A stretch of 58,632 nt of DNA from Copromyces sp. CBS 386.78 (lineage: Eukaryota > Ascomycota > Sordariomycetes > Sordariales > Sordariaceae): contig MU839270.1 in the NCBI GenBank assembly GCA_030685235.1, positions 1 to 58,632 on the forward strand, in the 5' to 3' direction. Below the pieces are notes generated by a model. It had not been told where the DNA came from and did not search any database. It saw only the letters and a list, made by a program, of their open reading frames with translations. Of this stretch, positions 48,266 to 58,632 are shown piece after piece. Both the position numbers and the translations under genes were made by a program. Position 1 is the stretch's first letter. Each line of letters begins with the position of its first letter.

Positions 48266-51200
48266 TAAAACGACGCCGAAACCGGAAACGCCGATTTCTA
48301 GTTAGGAAGTGCTCCAAAACGAAAACCAATAACGGTAATCGATTTAGGAGGGTTATTTACCCCTTCCGCGATATTTTACGACGACCGTAGTAATAGCGTT
48401 AAATTATTACTACTAATAATAATTAATAGAAGTATAAATAGGTTTAAAAATAGCATTTACAACCCCTTCGGAAGTATTTTAAAATATAATAACCCTAATA
48501 CTATATTTATTATAAAGACTTCGGAGAAAATAAAGGAAGACGATAAAATTATAAAGAAATTTATTACTATAGCGAATAAAATTATAGATTACGCCGCTAT
48601 AACGACCGACGATTATTGTTAGGTTTAAGAATTCCTTTTTAAATTCGCGAAAGTTCTTACGAAGAAAAGTAGGTTTAAGATGCCTAAGGTAAATAAGGCC
48701 GCCGAAGTTTAATTTATTATTAGGAAGGATTTCGACAATTTGAAAAAAGTTATTTCGAAGGAAATAAAGAAGGATATTTAAAAGGCGCCGAAGAAATAGG
48801 TTAATATTGTCCGGAAATCGTTAAATAGGGTTAGTACTACCTTTTATTATTTATTTACTATTATTATTAAGAAGTTTATTCCTTCTAATTATAAACGTTA
48901 GTTTACTATTAAAGGGGTTTAAATTATTACTAAATTTATTATACGTTCGAACGATAATATAAAGTAAGCCGTCGAAAGTACTTTGAAGGAGAATTTATAT
49001 AGGGTAGTCCGTATAATTATTAAAATAGTAATAAGCGGAAATTATATAATTATTTTCAACGAATTAATTAGGGATTAGTATTAAAAATATTAAATTTAAA
49101 TTAAAAAGGTCTTTAGAAAAGAGGCTATTATATTTTTAAATACTGTAGCCGTTTTAATTAAAGGAGTCCCGTAGGCTAGTATCGATATAAAATAATCCGA
49201 ATTAATTATATAAAAAATAAGGGAGAAGAATAAGGAAGCGGAAATTATTCGGGCTAAATTTTAAAAGAGATACGAAGGGGAGGAGAGAAGAATATTTTTA
49301 ATAAAAATTATAATTACGAAGGCTATAATCTTTTTTTAAAAGAACTTTTTTCTTTAGGATAGTAGCGTATACGTATACAAATTATTTTAAACTACGGCTT
49401 TTATTTAATAATATTTTAAATATTAATATTTTAAATATATAACGAAATTCTATTATTAGGAGGACGTTTATAGCTATTATAGTAAAATTAAGTACGAAGG
49501 GCTATGTATAGGAAAAAAGAATTACCGTCGAATAAAAATAATTCTTTAATTTTTTATAAATTATATAAAAAGTCGGGGCATTTTACTTTTAATAAGAAGA
49601 AATATCTATGTATAACAATAATTTATACGAAGGTATTAATCGACTACGCCGAAAGGCCTTATAGCTTTATTATTCGTAAAAGACCGGTTAAATTAATATT
49701 AAAATTAATAATAGAAATAGAGGAGGATATTATAATCCCTAATACCCCTTCTAATTTCTATTTAATTACAATTTTAGAAAGAGTATTTATAGGAGGAGGA
49801 AAAAGAGGCCCCCCTAAAAAGATTAGAGGCGGCTTTCGGCCGAAATTTATAGGTATAGGCCTAATAAATATTTATACCTACTTTTAAAATATAGGCGATT
49901 ATACCCGTATTAGTTCTATTGCTATTACGCCTTTAATTATTATTATTACTTCTAAGGAAACGATACCCCTCTAGCCTATTATTAGATTAGAAGGAAGCTT
50001 TTTATAAGGTAATTAATAATTTAATTAAAAATACTCTATTAGAATATAGGGAAATTATATAAAAGAAGGAAAACGTTATTCGAATAGGAAGAGATTTATA
50101 ATATTATAGCGATTTAAAAATTGGGTAAGAATTTAAATAAGGATATTTATTGGCCGAGGGGCGGTAAATATTATAGTATCAATTATTTAGAGAAGGGTAG
50201 AATAGTAATTTATATAAATAAGAAATAGAATTTAAAGGACTTAGATTTCTAAATTAAAAAGGATTGGGCCGTAACAATATTAAAGAATTTACGAGAATTA
50301 ATAACCGTTTATTCTATTTATTCTTTTATTTTCTTTTAAGGTACGCTAAAATATTAATAGGGGTTTCCCTTTTTCGAATTCTTTAAGGAGAGACTTTCGG
50401 CCGGTTAATATATAGTCGTAGGGGACTATAACTTCTATTACCCCAATTAGGATTTAGAAAATAAAATTAATCTGGACGCTATAAAATTATTTATATAAGT
50501 ATAGTAATAGAAGTTTAATTTTATTACCCCCTACGGGGAATTAATAAAGTTCGGAAATGTAATTAAAGGGGAGAAAAACGGAATAATCGATTATATATAA
50601 GTTTTATAGGGTATTAAAGCCGAATATTAGGGAGTATAATGGTACGGGTAAATAGGTTTAAATTATTGCCCTTAGGAAATCTAAATTTAAATAGGAAAAA
50701 GAAATAGGAAAGTAGAAGTAGAAGAAGGGTTTAATTAGAATTTAATAGACGTAGAAAAGGTACGAGAAGTGGCGGAAAAATGAATATTAATTTTAGAAGG
50801 GATTGAGACGGTAGAAGAATTCGAATTAGGATTTAATAGGTTCGAAGGCGAATTTATTAGTATTGTAGAAGAATTCGTCCTATATTAAAAGAAAGGTTGG
50901 GGAAAATAAGTAGACTAGTAGAATTTAGAATATAAAATAGTAATAAAAGAGGTATAATGAAAATAGTAAGTTTAGTTTAGGAATTGGACGCCTTTAAATT
51001 AGAGAGAATTTATAGAAATAATAATAAAAAAGAAGAAATTTATTATAAAAATTTAGAGAGTAAAATAGTATAACTATATTATAAACGCGTTGAAAAACTT
51101 AAATAAATTTTAATTATTAGAGAAGTAAGTTAAAATATAAAATTATTATTTAATAAATTTGCTAAAATTACTACCCTTCTGATAAAATAAATAGGCGAAC

Positions 51201-54200
51201 GAAATTAAAAATTATAATAGTAAAGTAAATATTTTTACCGACCGTTTCTTCCCGAAAGTAGAAGTCCCGACGGGTTATTTATTAAATTAGATTTAATTAT
51301 TAAATAACGATACTTCGGTACTTATTAATAATTTAATTATTAAGGAGGATATTTAGGAAATCCTTTTGAAAATATTATTTAATAAAGTATTAGGTATTAA
51401 CTAATTTTTAAATAAGTTTTTGAAAATATACGGAAGATTATTTAAGTAAGCGATAATAATTTTTATTATAATAAATTTCCGGCTTAAATATTTCCTCTAA
51501 CGGTTTAAAAATACGAAAGTAATTATTTTTAAAAAATTTAGAAAAAGTACTAAATAATAAAAATTAGTTAGGGTATAGCGGCTAATATTATTTTTAAATA
51601 ATATTAGAAAGATTTTCGAAACTTTTATAGTAAAGAGGTTAATATAAATACTAGAAGAATATAATCTCCTTCCGGAAAATTAGATAAGTAATTAAGTAAA
51701 CCGTTTAACCGAATTCGCCGTCCGAATAATTATTAATATAATTTATATAATATAAAAATTTAAGGTTATAACGTCTTTTATACTCTTCGACTTAAAAGGC
51801 GTATTTAATAAAATTAATTATAGGTAATTCTTATATACGTTATAAGAAATATAATTTTAAAATAGATCTTCTAATAGGTTAATAGTTTTATTATTAGAAA
51901 AAAGGGTTTTTTTTTCTTTAATAATAAAACTTCTTAACTTTATAATATTGTAATAGGCGTATTATAAGGCTCCCCCCTCTTATTAATCTTTTTTTATTCT
52001 TTTTATTATTTTATTATATTATAAGTTGGCTATTGTTTAAAATATAATTACCGTTGGCTTCGCTAACAATACTAATATTATTACAGTAGTTAAAATTATT
52101 AAAGAAAATTATTAGACGTTCTAAATAATATAAGATATTTATTTAAATTAAGTAATTAAAAGAGGGATAGAATTTAAAATAAATAAAACGGAGCTTATAT
52201 ATTTTATGCGGATAAGGAAATTAAGAATGGAAATTCTCTAAATCGGGGGAGTCGTACTTAAATTAATAAAATCGATTAAATTCCTTAGGATTTAATTAAA
52301 TTGGAAATTTAATTTTTAAATATATACGGAAGTAGTAAAAAAAAAAAAATTACATAGACGAATATACTAATATAATTAATAGCGAAAATTTAAGGTTATT
52401 TTTTTGTACAAACGAAGGAGATTTATATTAAATATATTCGGAATATAATTATATATAAAATATTTATTTTTTATTAGCCAACCGAAATTTATAATAAATT
52501 ACGAGGGATAGCGATTAGGCTAGCTAAATATTAAATTAAATATTTAAAAGTTATTATTAAGGTGTATAAAGCTACGTTAATAAGGAATTTAAAAACGGAA
52601 ATTTTTTGTCCGCTATTCGACTTCTATTTTAATAAATAGGTTAGGGCTTTCGAAGAAAGGTTTATTTATACGAATTAAATAGCGTTCGTCCGAGGAATTA
52701 TAGTTTAAGTAATTAACCGTATTTAGGTAAAGAGAGTAAGAAGTTAGCTATTTGCCGATAAATTAAAAAGTAATATTACTAAAATTAAGTAAATTAAAAA
52801 ATAAGTACCGAGAGAAAAACTTTTAACGATTATAATAAATCCGCCCCTAATAACGGGGGCGCTACCGCCCCTATTGTAAATATTAAAATTAATTATTATA
52901 GATTATAAAAGGTAATTAGAAGAAGTAGCGATAAAAGAGTAGGTATTATACTATAATTATTAATTAGCGGTAGCAGTAATTAAATTAGGCCGATAATATA
53001 AATTTATTATTACCGATTTTAATCCGAAGTTTAGTAGTAATACTATAAAATAGTATATAGTTAGTACGAAATAAAAAAGGAAGAAAGCCTAATAATTAAA
53101 AAATAATAACGAATAATATTTATTATTTAAAATAAAAAATTCCCTTCTTATTTAAGTAAGGACGGAAGTTATAAATTTCCGGTCCTTCCTCTTCCGGAAG
53201 AAAGTCCCGGATATTATAATATTAATTTATTTTTATAGAGCGGGTAAAGAAACTTTTATATATATTGCCCTAAATTATTTACGGATAGTCGATTATTAAA
53301 TAATAGTAATCGGTTAACTATAGACGAAAGAAGAATTTTAAATTTATTTAAATAATAGAACCCGAATTAAGAGAATCCTTTTATAAATATTATAGTTTAA
53401 TAAGTTAAATAAATACTATTTAATAGTCAAATTAAAAGGAGAATAGTATAATAAATTTACGTAGTATTTATAAATATATTTAATTTTAATATTAGAATAA
53501 AGAAGTACGGGAGAAATAGGAAGAGGAGGAATTAAATTATATTAATTATAATAGTTATTTAATTACGAAGGCGGTACCGAAATAATTAATTAATATTCTT
53601 TATAAATAAAGAGTTTACGGAGTATATTAAATATTAAATCCTAATTCCTAATAATTTTATAACGCTATTAAATTTAATCTTTATTAGTAAGGGGGGGCTA
53701 ATAAGGTTATTAATTATTATTAAGGAATTAGTATTAATATTTCCTCTATTAGAACCGAAAATAGGAGTAGAAGGACAATTAGCTAAAAATATTTTATAAT
53801 ATTTTTTATATTAATAATTTTCGAATTTTATATTTTAGTAGCGAAGAAAAATATTAAGGTTATACGGGAAATTATCTACGGTTAAGTATTTACGTACGTC
53901 CTTAAAGAAGTTAATATAAGCGCTATAAAAATAATAAATTAGGGGATTAAAATCGTTTTAAGAATAGGATAAAATAATAATTATAACTTAAATAGCGTTA
54001 TATTTATTATAATAATTTAATAGAATATTTAATATATATTTCGTATTAATAATAGGATAAGTAGTATTCTATTTACCGGCGTTTCGAAAAACGTTAAAGA
54101 AGAAAACGAAAAAAAGATTACGGGAAGAAATTTATTCTTAATATTAATATAATAAATATATTTTACAAAGAGTATACGGAATATAATTATATTAAAGGAC

Positions 54201-55042
54201 GGGGTATTATAAATATAATTAGTAAATTTTAAATTATAATAGAGGTAAGGAATACGATAGACGGTACTAATTAACGTAATTAGTAGGGAAGAGGGGAAAT
54301 AAATATAAGGATAAAGAGAATTTATTAGCCGGGAAGAAAGTTAAAGGCGGGGTTAAAAGTTAATACCCGGATAAAGGTTTAAAATTTGGGCGCTAAGGAA
54401 GAGGGGGGCGTAAGGGAATAGGGGAATTTAAGGGATAAGGAATTTATTATATAAACGAAATTAATATTACGCTTAATAGTACTACGGTTAATACGAATTA
54501 CGAAGCTTAAAGGGTTAAATATACGGCCGGGAAAACGGTCGGGAGTACGGCTAGTAGAAGAGGACGTTATTTTAAGAATTAATTAAATAAGGAAAAAGGG
54601 GAAGTTCGAAAAATAGCGGCGGAGAGGAATTTTTATATAGAAGGAAAGGAGGGGCCCTTACGCTTATATAAATTTTAGTAGAATTGTAAGAGTTTGGGGA
54701 ATAATAATAAAGCGGGAGTAAAGGTAAATAATAAGGAAGGGACGATTATTATAAGCGGTTTAAAAGGAAGGAGTAGCGTATAAAAACGGTATTTCGATTA
54801 TTCTAATATTAAATTGAAGGCGGTAGAGGGGAAGTAATTTATTTATTAAAGCGGTAGATAAATACTACTATAAATAGAATTGAAATAGAGTAGGCGCGAT
54901 TTATTCGCGATTAAAAGGAGTTGGCGGTTTTTATCCGACGGTATTTATTACCGTACGGTTTCCTCTAGAGAACTAGGAGAAGTACCCCATACCAATAAAG
55001 CGCTATAGATAAGTAATATAGGGAATAAGACTATTATTATTA
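48266..55042 (+). mobile_element. LINE copy 2, full length, with 15-bp TSD
   Basis: 6,777 bp, colinear with copy 1. Flanked by TATATAATATTTAAT (48251-48265) and TATATAATGTTCGAT (55043-55057), which differ only by three C/T or G/A transitions, as RIP would produce. Gag-like ORF about 48410-49890; RT about 51280-52700 with the catalytic box GFANNTN at 52056-52076 (consensus with copy 3 suggests FADD); 3' end GACTATTATTATTA without a long tail. Heavily stop-broken. The open frame at 49504-49887 is an in-frame remnant around the ORF1 knuckles and AT-hook. Confidence 0.92.
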
Positions 55043-57802
55043 TATATAATGTTCGATATAGTTTTTACGAAGCTAGGCTATAAATAATAGGGGTATTATA
55101 ATAGACTATTTGGCGTGGTCGGTTAAGGTGTAATTATTGAGGTAGGAAAATGGGGAGGGTAGTATAATTTAACCGGATAGAAATAGCTAATACCGGATAG
55201 TACGGTTATATTTAATACGTATTTTTGGGTTTAAAAAAATATTTAATAGTATTTTATAGGTTTTTATTATAATACCCTTGTATTTAGAATAGGCCGGGTT
55301 AGGGGGTTGTGTTAGGATAACGTTGAGGGCTAATATTAAATCGAATAAGGTTGGCTAATTAATATTAATACCCTATTATATTTAATATATTATATTATTT
55401 CCCTTACTAGTTATATTAATATCGATTTCGTACTTTATTTATATATACTAGTAATAATATTGTATAATATTGGGTATAAAATCTTCTAAAATATTTTGCT
55501 AGTTAATAACGTAATTTAGGCTAATGAAGTAGAAACGATAGAATTTATAGCTACCTATATTAATAATACTAATATTCTAATTTTATTAAAGTATGTTACT
55601 AGTATAATAAAGTATAAATATTAATACTAATGTAGGCCTTCTTTAAATATATATTATAATTGTACCTTAGTCTAATAGTATTAAATATCTTAATATTTTA
55701 ATAATATCGTTAAAATTTAATATATAGGGCCTTAAAACGATTAGAAAGATATTCGTATTTCGAGTTTGAATATTGTATAGAAGGCCGGCCAGTGCTTAAT
55801 ATACTCCTATGACAGATTTATATATATTGCGATATATACTAAATTTATTAATAAAAGTTAGTATTAGGTAGCTAAGTATATTAAGGCTAAAGTTATTAAT
55901 TTTATCCTAGTGTTGCTCGAAGGTAGTACGGCCGAATTCTTTGATTTCTAGTTGTGCCCGTAGCAGTGGCGTAAATATAAGGGGGTATATCTTTATCCTA
56001 GTAATTTATAGAGAGTCGATTTAGTATCCGTCTATATCTTTAGTCCTATTTAAGATATAGCGAACGAAATAATACTAATCTTTCTACTCGACGTTTAACT
56101 ATATTATATATTTCTTAAACCGCCTTTTCTCCTTTTGCTTTCCTATCTGTACTAGGGAACTAAGGTCGTCTAGAACGTTATTGTCAAAATAATTAACATT
56201 GACGGGAGTAAACTAGTTAGCCTATTATTAAAGAATCCAATATTCCTTGTTGAAGCGTATAACTAGTTTATACTGCTCGAAGGCTATATTTTGGCCAATT
56301 TAATAGTATAATCTAAACTCTAGGATTTTTACTTCAATTTAATTAAAATTAAGACATTTATTGATAATTAAAGTAATTTCGCTAATATATTCTTCGATAT
56401 CGGATATAAAATTTTTACTAATAGCCTTAATACGACCGATGTATATATAATATTCGGGATAGTCTTTTAGTAAGCAATAATAACATACGTAATTATCGCT
56501 CTCCCTTTCCCTATAGTAATAGTAATATATAAAGTCTAACGGAAAGATAACTTTGCCATTATCTTCTAAATTACTAATTAAATATATATATTCGCTAGAG
56601 GTAGTCCGAATAAACGATAACTAGTAAAGTATATAATATAGTTTTATTGGATTATCAATAAAATGCGTTATATCTATATACAACGATGTAAAAGTAGTAT
56701 CGGAATTGAGGAAGGCTTAGAAAAGGGAATAGGGGTTTATGAAGTATAGTAGTCCCGGTACCGTTAATAGGTCGGAACCGTCTTATCTACCTTTAGGTTG
56801 TTGCTGCCTTTTATAATTGGCCGATTTAGTTTTTATTTTGGCAGTCTGTAGCGGAACTTTGGTTATACGTATATCGATTAATGGTAATCGTCTAATTGTA
56901 CGATTTTTAAAGGTTTCAATTTATTTCGGCAGGCGTAAAATATCGATTATTAGTTGTCCATCTTAGCTATGTAATATACTTAGAATTTCAACCTATACCT
57001 TATACTACTTCTATAAACGCCTATTAATAATAATATATAAATTAAAGGCCATTTAGAAATAAAATAAATATTTATATCGATTGTAGTAATAATAGATTAA
57101 CTTTAATATATTAAATATTAGGCCGTACGTTATAGTACTAGGTGGAATATTTGTACCCGGTTTTTGTCTTTTTTGGTCAGCTTATTCGGTTATTTAATTA
57201 TTTACGAAATTTTCTTCGAATATGGCTATATTTAGCTTTTATATTTCTCAATTAAATTCGCGCTTATTATATTCGATGTTAAAGCGTAGTTATTCTTCGT
57301 CGAATTTAATAGGTAGTTTATCGTTTATTAAGTCTTCGAGCCTACAGCGGATATTTGTAAGGTTTATACTTTTCGTAGAGATTATTTTGGTCGATAATAC
57401 TTATGTAATTATTAGTAAGATGTATATTATTAAATTGGTTAGATCTAATTTACCCTTATTATTACCATTATTATTAATATCCTCCTATTAGTTGAAGTCG
57501 TCGTCGCCGGTATTAGGTATAACCGTATTATTATCGTTATCGATTAATAGTATAAACCTTAGCGATCCTAAGCTTGATTTTGATCTTGAAGGTCGTTGGT
57601 AACTGGCTTGTTGTTGCGGTTGTTGATATGGATAGATTTTGGGGAGGGGTACGCGCCTGCCGTACCTAATTTGTAGTGGCGGTAGTCTATTGACGATACG
57701 ATTAACCCTCAACTTTAAAGGGTTTTGGTCGTCTTTGTCTATTATAGTTCGCCGACGAGGTATAGCGTAGACAGAGAAGCTAATAAAGATAAGGTTGTAC
57801 AA
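55043..57802 (-). pseudogene. CACTA/TNP2-like fungal transposase remnant, N-terminal and catalytic part
   Basis: One minus-strand frame can be followed for about 900 codons, with stops only where Gln or Trp is expected. N-terminal Gln/Pro/Ser-rich region (57802-57488 open). Then DGSDLLTVPGLLYFINPYS (about 56785-56730), ESDNYVCYYCLLKD (56503-56462), YIGRIKAISKNFISDIEEYI (about 56440-56385), LEIKEFGRTTFE (about 55955-55920) and IYRNIYKSVIGVY (about 55840-55800). Next TSNIL--N-N (about 55600-55570, for TGDMPQQNxN), YRFYFIS (about 55540-55520, for CRFC) and LPSPFSYLNNYTLTDHAK near 55170-55115. I relate these blocks, from memory, to fungal transposases of the CACTA/TNP2 group. The gene continues left through three insertions to about 44950, giving roughly 1,370 codons. 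Confidence 0.55.
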
Positions 57803-57900
57803 GGGAGAAGGTTGAAGATGGGGAAGGTTGAAGATGGGAGAAGGTTGTAAAGGGGAGAAAGTTGTAAAGACAAGAAGGTTGAAGATGGGAGAAAGTTGCA
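57793..57900. repeat. Minisatellite (AAGGTTGAAGATGGGAG-like units)
   Basis: About six degenerate 17-20-base units alternating GGTTGAAGATGGGAGAA and GGTTGTAAAGGGGAGAA, immediately upstream of the first recognisable codons of the minus-strand transposase. Confidence 0.8.
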
Positions 57901-57984
57901 GCTACTAGTATCTACGTTATTTAATAGCTAGGTATGTAAATAATTAATATAATAAGAGGAATCTAAAATATTTAATATCGTCTT

Positions 57985-58026
57985 CCGGCGCGAGGCGGGA
58001 AGAATTTACTGAAGCGCAGCTGTTAT
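57985..58026 (+). other. Short match to the gypsy 3' end at 7533 (GAAGCGCAGCTGTTATA)
   Basis: GAAGCGCAGCTGTTATA is identical to the minus strand at about 7524-7540, and similarity extends about 15 bases upstream (GAGG..GAATTTACT). In both places a purine-containing stretch precedes TGTTATAG. It could be a scrap of the same LTR end. Confidence 0.45.
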
Positions 58027-58040
58027 AGGTCTAGAGTTAA

Positions 58041-58385
58041 ATTCTACCTACTGTAAACGTTAAAATTTTGACGGTCTACTATAAATAATAAGCTGGATTC
58101 TACCTATTGTAAACGTTAAAATTTTGACGGTCTACTATAAATAATAAGCTGGATTCTACCTACTGTAAACGTTAAAATTTTAACGGTCTACTATAAATTA
58201 TAAACTGGATTCTACCTACTGTAAACGTTAAAATTTTGACGGTCTACTGTAAATGATAAATTGGATTCTACTTACTATAAATACTAAAATTTTGACGGTT
58301 TACTATAGATAATAAACTAGATTCTATAATAAATAATAAGATTTTAATACTCTAATATAAATACTAAATTGGATTCTATAGTAAA
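58041..58385. repeat. 56-bp tandem repeat, five clear units
   Basis: Units start at 58041, 58097, 58153, 58209 and 58265 (ATTCTACCTACTGTAAACGT... ...AAGCTGG), then decay to about 58385. Each unit carries CTACTGTAAACG and CTACTATAAATA half-motifs. Differences between units are mostly transitions. It lies upstream of the transposase on the minus strand, where subterminal repeats of a CACTA-type element would be expected. Confidence 0.88.
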
Positions 58386-58525
58386 TAACTACTTTTTATC
58401 CTACAATTTATTATATATTTAAATTCTACTACCCTTAAGGTATTTTAATTTTAAATTTTTTTTTAAGTTATTTAAATTATTTTATTTTTAAGGTATTCCT
58501 CCGAAGTATTGTATTTCTACGTTAT
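58386..58525. other. Unassigned AT-rich spacer
   Basis: No gene, element end or RNA feature seen. The element terminus expected outside the 56-bp repeats was not recognised; no clear CACTA motif is present. Confidence 0.5.
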
Positions 58526-58632
58526 TTTTGTAAATTATTTTATTTTTATTTTTATTTTTATTTTTATTTTTATTTTTATTTTTATTTTTATTTTTATTTT
58601 TATTTTTATTTTTATTTTTATTTTTTATTTTT
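58526..58632. repeat. (ATTTTT)n microsatellite at the right edge
   Basis: Same unit and strand as 1-94. It runs to the last base, so its full length is unknown. Confidence 0.9.

Noticed and set aside
57222..57491. 89-codon open plus frame
   Set aside because: Complement of the decayed transposase, whose minus-strand frame is continuous on both sides.
58041..58320. CRISPR array
   Set aside because: The repeats are contiguous 56-bp units without spacers, in a fungal transposon context.

Overview
The window looks like a repeat graveyard from a filamentous ascomycete (Pezizomycotina). It is very AT-rich and crowded with TpA, while CpA and TpG are scarce and many CpG remain. That is the footprint of repeat-induced point mutation (RIP, C to T mainly at CpA). 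I see no intact protein-coding gene. Conceptual translations in the right frame are full of stops where Gln or Trp codons are expected, and catalytic Asp or Cys residues appear as Asn or Tyr. Most open frames in the window are accidental, or lie opposite or beside decayed transposon genes.

Layout. 1-94: (TTTTTA)n. 117-6893: LINE copy 1 (+), with a T-rich tail to 7063. 7064-7236: short dispersed repeat (-). 7237-9237 and 13017-13215: decayed Ty3/gypsy gag-protease fragment (-), split by a complete Mutator-like (MULE) transposon at 9238-13016. 13674-16731: 5'-truncated LINE copy 4 (-), split by a 415-bp MITE at 15948-16362. 17107-26956: gypsy LTR plus gag (+), split by a complete gypsy chromovirus at 18515-25979 (-) with 235-bp LTRs. 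26957-41626: LINE copy 3 (-), split by a complete gypsy chromovirus at 29144-36929 (+, 245-bp LTRs, itself carrying a 413-bp MITE) and by a 761-bp long-TIR element at 40352-41112. 41627-44950: unassigned, with low-complexity GC-rich islands. 44950-57802: one decayed CACTA/TNP2-like transposase gene on the minus strand, split by two copies of a long-TIR element carrying a tRNA-like core (45657-46570 and 47116-48154) and by full-length LINE copy 2 (48266-55042, with a 15-bp target duplication). 57793-58385: tandem repeats. 58526-58632: (ATTTTT)n again.

Target-site duplications that can be read directly support the nesting order: CCTAC (gypsy +), ATAAT (gypsy -), TATTAATT (MULE), TATTTTTT, ATAATATA and TATTTAAA (the three GAGAA-ended elements), and a 15-bp site around LINE copy 2. 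Short elements of about 0.4-0.8 kb keep near-perfect inverted repeats and normal base composition, while their 7-kb hosts are heavily mutated. Family assignments rest on motifs recognised by eye in stop-interrupted translations; no database search was possible.
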